A DNA stretch of 6,588 bases from Nocardioidaceae bacterium. GTDB taxonomy: Bacteria > Actinomycetota > Actinomycetes > Propionibacteriales > Nocardioidaceae. The stretch lies in contig CP059259.1 of NCBI GenBank assembly GCA_013693815.1, positions 2,724,090-2,730,677 on the forward strand, written 5' to 3'. Below are positions 4,555 to 6,588 of the stretch, one piece after another. The translations under genes were made by a program, and so were the position numbers. Within the stretch, counting starts at the first letter, position 1; every line of letters begins with the position of its first letter. Below the pieces are notes generated by a model that was not told where the DNA came from, ran no database searches, and saw nothing but the letters and a program-made list of their open reading frames with translations.

Positions 4555-4806
4555 ATGTCAACGTCACCCGCGCCTGGCTCGCTGCTCGCCGACGCGGGAG
4601 CGAAGGACGCCCCGCAATGCCACGCCATCCCTTCGAGCGCGGCTGGCGACCCCTGCGTCTCGGGCGAGCCCACCATCGCCGTCCCGGCACGCATCGCGCA
4701 CCTGGGCTACGAGGCCGCTGCTCGCCAGTGGATCGATGACCGAGCAGCGGTGACCGAACCCACGCCGCTGTACGACGCGCTCGTTGCGGAGAGGCGGGCG
4801 TCATGA
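4555..4806 (+). CDS. Unknown 83-residue protein
   Basis: Not recognised. The C-terminal half is convincing: IAVPARIAHLGYEAAARQW, then LYDALVAERRAS, an amphipathic helical region. The N-terminal 40 residues are Ser/Ala/Pro-rich (MSTSPAPGSLLADAG) and may be a flexible linker. ATG 4555 has no ribosome binding site and leaves a 31-bp gap. The operon pattern points instead to ATG 4523 in the TAATG junction, whose frame is one base off. One missing base near 4532-4540 (CCC/CCCC runs) would extend the protein to 94 residues. I report the unbroken start. The TGA at 4804-4806 overlaps the next ATG. Confidence 0.55.
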   Translation: MSTSPAPGSLLADAGAKDAPQCHAIPSSAAGDPCVSGEPTIAVPARIAHLGYEAAARQWIDDRAAVTEPTPLYDALVAERRAS

Positions 4807-5228
4807 CTTCCGCGCTCAGCATCCGCCTGGAGCACAACGGCAAGACGTACTCCGGTGAGGTCATGCGTATCAAGTCCACGATGCTCGGCTATGAGGATCA
4901 CGGCATCTTGACGGTGTTCTTGCATTGCGAGGGCGCCGGGTCGGGTGTCGGGGTCGGTGGCATGGCGCTGGACGCCTATGACGAGGACCGCAAAGAGCGC
5001 GTTGGGAGTGCTTACGGGCTCGACCACATCACCGCTTTGATGCGCGTGGTTGGTGTCAGCCAGTGGGAGCACCTGGCGGGCAAGGACGTTGTTGTCCTCT
5101 TTGACGCTGCCGGCGATACGCATTGGGGTCACGCCTCAGTGGGTATCGCGAGCCTGGATGGCAACCGGGTCCTGATCCTGGCCGAGCACGCTGCCGAGTG
5201 GCGCGAGCGTGAGGGGGCCACTCCATGA
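4803..5228 (+). CDS. Conserved-looking phage protein, unknown function
   Basis: The 141-residue soluble protein starts at ATG 4803 (ATGA junction, GGAGAGG upstream). The arrangement is: strand IRLEHNGKTYSGEV; a turn TMLGYEDHGI; strand LTVFLHCEG; a Gly-rich loop (GSGVGVGG, about residues 47-53); LDAYDEDR; then a helix DHITALMRVVGV with WEHLAGKDVVVLFDAAG; and a closing strand GNRVLILAEH. The pattern is familiar from early regions of actinobacterial phages and their prophages, where it is annotated hypothetical. No catalytic triad or metal site is evident. It has a clean frame, strong coding character and overlaps with both neighbours. Confidence 0.78.
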   Translation: MTSALSIRLEHNGKTYSGEVMRIKSTMLGYEDHGILTVFLHCEGAGSGVGVGGMALDAYDEDRKERVGSAYGLDHITALMRVVGVSQWEHLAGKDVVVLFDAAGDTHWGHASVGIASLDGNRVLILAEHAAEWREREGATP

Positions 5229-5500
5229 GCGTGTTCTTCGACATCGTGATCCTGCTGGCCGGTTGGGCGTTGATGCTGACCGCTGTCGGTGTCTTGTTCG
5301 CCGTGGTCGCCGGCCTGATTGCTCTGCGCCGCGAATCGGCTCCGTTGGGTGGTCCGTTGCCGACTGGGCGCACGGTCACCACCCTGCATCTGTACCCCGA
5401 GGTCAAGCCTGAGCATGACCCGATCCGCGTCATGCAGGGTGCCCGTGACGAGATCGACGCCGAGCACTTTCGCCAATGGGCAAAGGAGATTGAGGCATGA
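5225..5500 (+). CDS. Single-span membrane protein
   Basis: ATG 5225 lies in an ATGA overlap behind GAGGGGG. Of 91 residues, about 5-34 form one long hydrophobic segment (FDIVILLAGWALML, then VLFAVVAGLI), followed by Arg-Arg and a soluble tail. The tail is acidic near its end (DEIDAEHFRQWAKEIEA). By the positive-inside rule the tail is cytoplasmic. Not recognised as a known family. Translationally coupled to the tiny membrane peptide that follows, it may form a small membrane complex with it; this is inference. Confidence 0.7.
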   Translation: MSVFFDIVILLAGWALMLTAVGVLFAVVAGLIALRRESAPLGGPLPTGRTVTTLHLYPEVKPEHDPIRVMQGARDEIDAEHFRQWAKEIEA

Positions 5501-5640
5501 AGCCGGCAACCAAGCGCGCACTTGTGATCGGCATCAGCTTCGGCATCTTCAACGCCGCGCTCGGTGGCCCTCTCTTGCTTGGAGGCCTCGTGGCGGGCGC
5601 CGTGGTGGTTGTCATCATGCTGCTCGAGGCCGACTCATGA
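5497..5640 (+). CDS. 47-residue membrane peptide
   Basis: This short gene runs from ATG 5497 (ATGA overlap; AAAGGAG upstream at 5481-5487) to TGA 5638-5640, again in an ATGA overlap. The product starts with a basic stretch (MKPATKRA). One or two closely packed hydrophobic segments follow (about residues 8-43; LVIGISFGIF, LVAGAVVVVIMLL), interrupted by Gly-Gly-Pro, and it ends EADS. Family unknown. Its position directly after another membrane protein suggests they act together. Confidence 0.65.
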   Translation: MKPATKRALVIGISFGIFNAALGGPLLLGGLVAGAVVVVIMLLEADS

Positions 5641-5862
5641 GTCGGCCGCCTCTACTGCCGACGCAAATCGCGAGCACGGACAACGAATATTCCGAGGGCA
5701 GTCCTTTGCTACCCGCCGAGTCGCTCGCCGCCACAGTGGCCGACGCCGTCCTTAAGCGCGGCGAGACACCCGATATCAACGTCGCGGTGATGTGCACTCG
5801 CGCTGCTACGCCTGCTGGGCCGCTACGACTGGACCGCCGATGAGCCAGGCGGTGACTCATGA
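5637..5862 (+). CDS. Unknown small protein, frame broken near 5790
   Basis: It starts at ATG 5637 (ATGA junction). The first 52 residues are good coding: EYSEGSPLLPAESLAATVADAVLKRG, then ETPDINVAVM, an acidic helical protein. The zero frame then turns Arg-rich and stops at 5843. The frame one base forward, from 5791, is clearly coding (CALALLRLLGRYDWTADEP) and stops at 5860-5862, overlapping the next ATG (ATGA). The change is opposite in sign to the other breaks, needing one base removed or two added near 5790-5796, for example a lost GC in TGCGC. The reconstructed length is about 74-75 residues. Not assigned to a family. Confidence 0.6.
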
Positions 5863-6029
5863 GTCAGATCGGTTACAACCGCAAGCGCGCCGAGGAGTAC
5901 GCCTCTTTGCGCTGGGCTGCCCGGTACGCCTCGGACTGTGGCCTGTGCGATCGCCGGATTCAGCAGGGCGACACCGTGCGGTGGGAGCAGCGTGACGTGG
6001 TGCACGCGGACTGCGAGGCCGAGTCATGA
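5859..6029 (+). CDS. Mini zinc-binding protein (56 residues)
   Basis: This gene runs from ATG 5859 to TGA 6027-6029, with ATGA overlaps at both ends. The product begins MSQIGYNRKRAEEYASLRWAA, a basic helix. It then carries Cys27-x2-Cys30 (CGLC) and His49-x2-Cys52 (HADC) separated by a strand-forming stretch (IQQGDTVRWEQRDVV). These four ligands fit a small zinc knuckle or ribbon, as in one-finger LIM/treble-clef-like folds. The basic helix suggests nucleic-acid or protein binding. It lies directly upstream of the RecE-like nuclease and may assist it, but that link is only positional. Confidence 0.72.
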   Translation: MSQIGYNRKRAEEYASLRWAARYASDCGLCDRRIQQGDTVRWEQRDVVHADCEAES

Positions 6030-6588
6030 GCGCCGGGAAACTCGGCCTGCACGACGGCATCCCCGACGCCGTTTACCGCTCAGCGCAAGGGCTCTCGGCA
6101 TCCGAGGCCAAGATCCTGCTAGGTAAGCGCCCGCCCGCGCCGTCACCCGCACTCGCATTCGGGACTCTCTTTCACACGCTCGTCCTGGAGCCCGACCGCG
6201 CCGGGGAGTACCTGGCGCTGGATGCGGAGAAGATCGGCGTCAAAGCCGATGGCAGCAAGGCCGAGAACCCGACCATGACCAACGCCTGGAAAAAGGCGGT
6301 CAAGGAGGCTGAGCAGGACGGCAAGACCGTGGTCGCGCAAACCGATTGGGATGCCGCGTGTGCGATGCGTGATGCCGTGTACGCGCACAAGGCTGCCGCT
6401 GAAGTCATGGATCTGTGCACCCGCCACGAGGTATCGGGGTGGGCCGAACACGAGACCGGGGCACTAGTGAAGGGTCGTATTGACCTGCTTGGGCCTGGTG
6501 TCGTGGCTGATTTGAAGTCCACCAAGGACGCCGATCCGGAGCGATTCGGGTGGACGTGTGCCGACTTCATGTATCACGTCAGCGCCGC
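6026..6588 (+). CDS. RecE-like PD-(D/E)xK exonuclease (3' end beyond window)
   Basis: The visible 187 residues start at ATG 6026 (ATGA overlap) and match the phage exodeoxyribonuclease VIII/RecE C-terminal nuclease plan. The opening IPDAVYRSAQGLSASEAKILL corresponds to the usual start of this domain. Then come the conserved AFGTLFHTLVLEP segment (residues 44-56, with His50), a charged helical insertion, and the nuclease core. The core shows SGWAEHETG, KGRIDLLG (Asp153), and VADLKSTKDA with the D-x-K pair Asp162/Lys164. RecE family enzymes digest one strand of duplex DNA 5' to 3', leaving 3' tails for an annealing partner, normally a RecT-type protein encoded next. No frame break is seen. A downstream RecT or single-strand annealing gene is predicted but lies outside the window. 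Confidence 0.85.
   Translation, partial: MSAGKLGLHDGIPDAVYRSAQGLSASEAKILLGKRPPAPSPALAFGTLFHTLVLEPDRAGEYLALDAEKIGVKADGSKAENPTMTNAWKKAVKEAEQDGKTVVAQTDWDAACAMRDAVYAHKAAAEVMDLCTRHEVSGWAEHETGALVKGRIDLLGPGVVADLKSTKDADPERFGWTCADFMYHVSA

Noticed and set aside
4178..4879. Minus-strand 233-residue open frame
   Set aside because: Low-complexity Arg/Ser/Pro composition, antisense to the repeat-protein gene and its neighbours; its repeats simply mirror the 24-bp units.
1..6588. tRNA or other structured RNA genes
   Set aside because: No cloverleaf-like or GTTCRANYC-type T-loop sequence was recognised by eye on either strand; a covariance-model scan would be needed to exclude weak cases.

Overview
The window looks like the early/recombination region of a phage or prophage of a high-GC Gram-positive host (Actinobacteria). 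The DNA is GC-rich. The genes are short, almost all on the plus strand, and joined by one- to four-base stop/start overlaps (ATGA, GTGA, TAATG, TGATG). Start codons are often GTG. Typical actinophage cargo is present: a MerR/excisionase-type helix-turn-helix protein, a RecE-like PD-(D/E)xK exonuclease, a zinc-finger/coiled-coil protein and several one- or two-helix membrane peptides. I cannot tell a free phage from an integrated prophage here: no integrase, attachment site or structural gene is in view.

Layout: 1-932 holds four plus-strand genes (three unknown, then the helix-turn-helix protein). 904-2153 holds three genes on the opposite strand: a small helical protein, a 68-residue protein and a membrane-anchored 234-residue protein. 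They read back towards the helix-turn-helix gene. Just upstream of this cassette are an operator-like inverted repeat and a perfect 12-bp-arm hairpin. From 2202 to 3910 the plus-strand operon resumes: a small helical protein, two membrane proteins, two unknown soluble proteins and the zinc-finger protein. A 126-bp gap (3911-4036) with a hairpin and direct repeats separates this from the last block (4037-6588). That block holds unknown small proteins, one with an 8-residue tandem repeat, a conserved-looking 141-residue protein, two membrane peptides, a mini zinc-binding protein and the RecE-like nuclease, which is cut by the window edge.

The reading frame appears broken in several genes. At least five breaks go in the same direction (one base seems missing), mostly at short C or G runs, and two lie in the same nine-base context encoding Leu-Thr-Pro-Glu. 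The simplest reading is homopolymer under-calling or real decay. One break (3245-3251) instead sits on a perfectly phased GGGAAAC slippery heptamer and could be programmed -1 frameshifting.

Only the RecE-like gene (end processing for homologous recombination or annealing) and the helix-turn-helix gene (DNA binding, possibly directionality or regulation) can be given roles with reasonable confidence. The reverse-strand cassette with its own putative control region is the best candidate for an independently expressed accessory module, but its function cannot be read from sequence.
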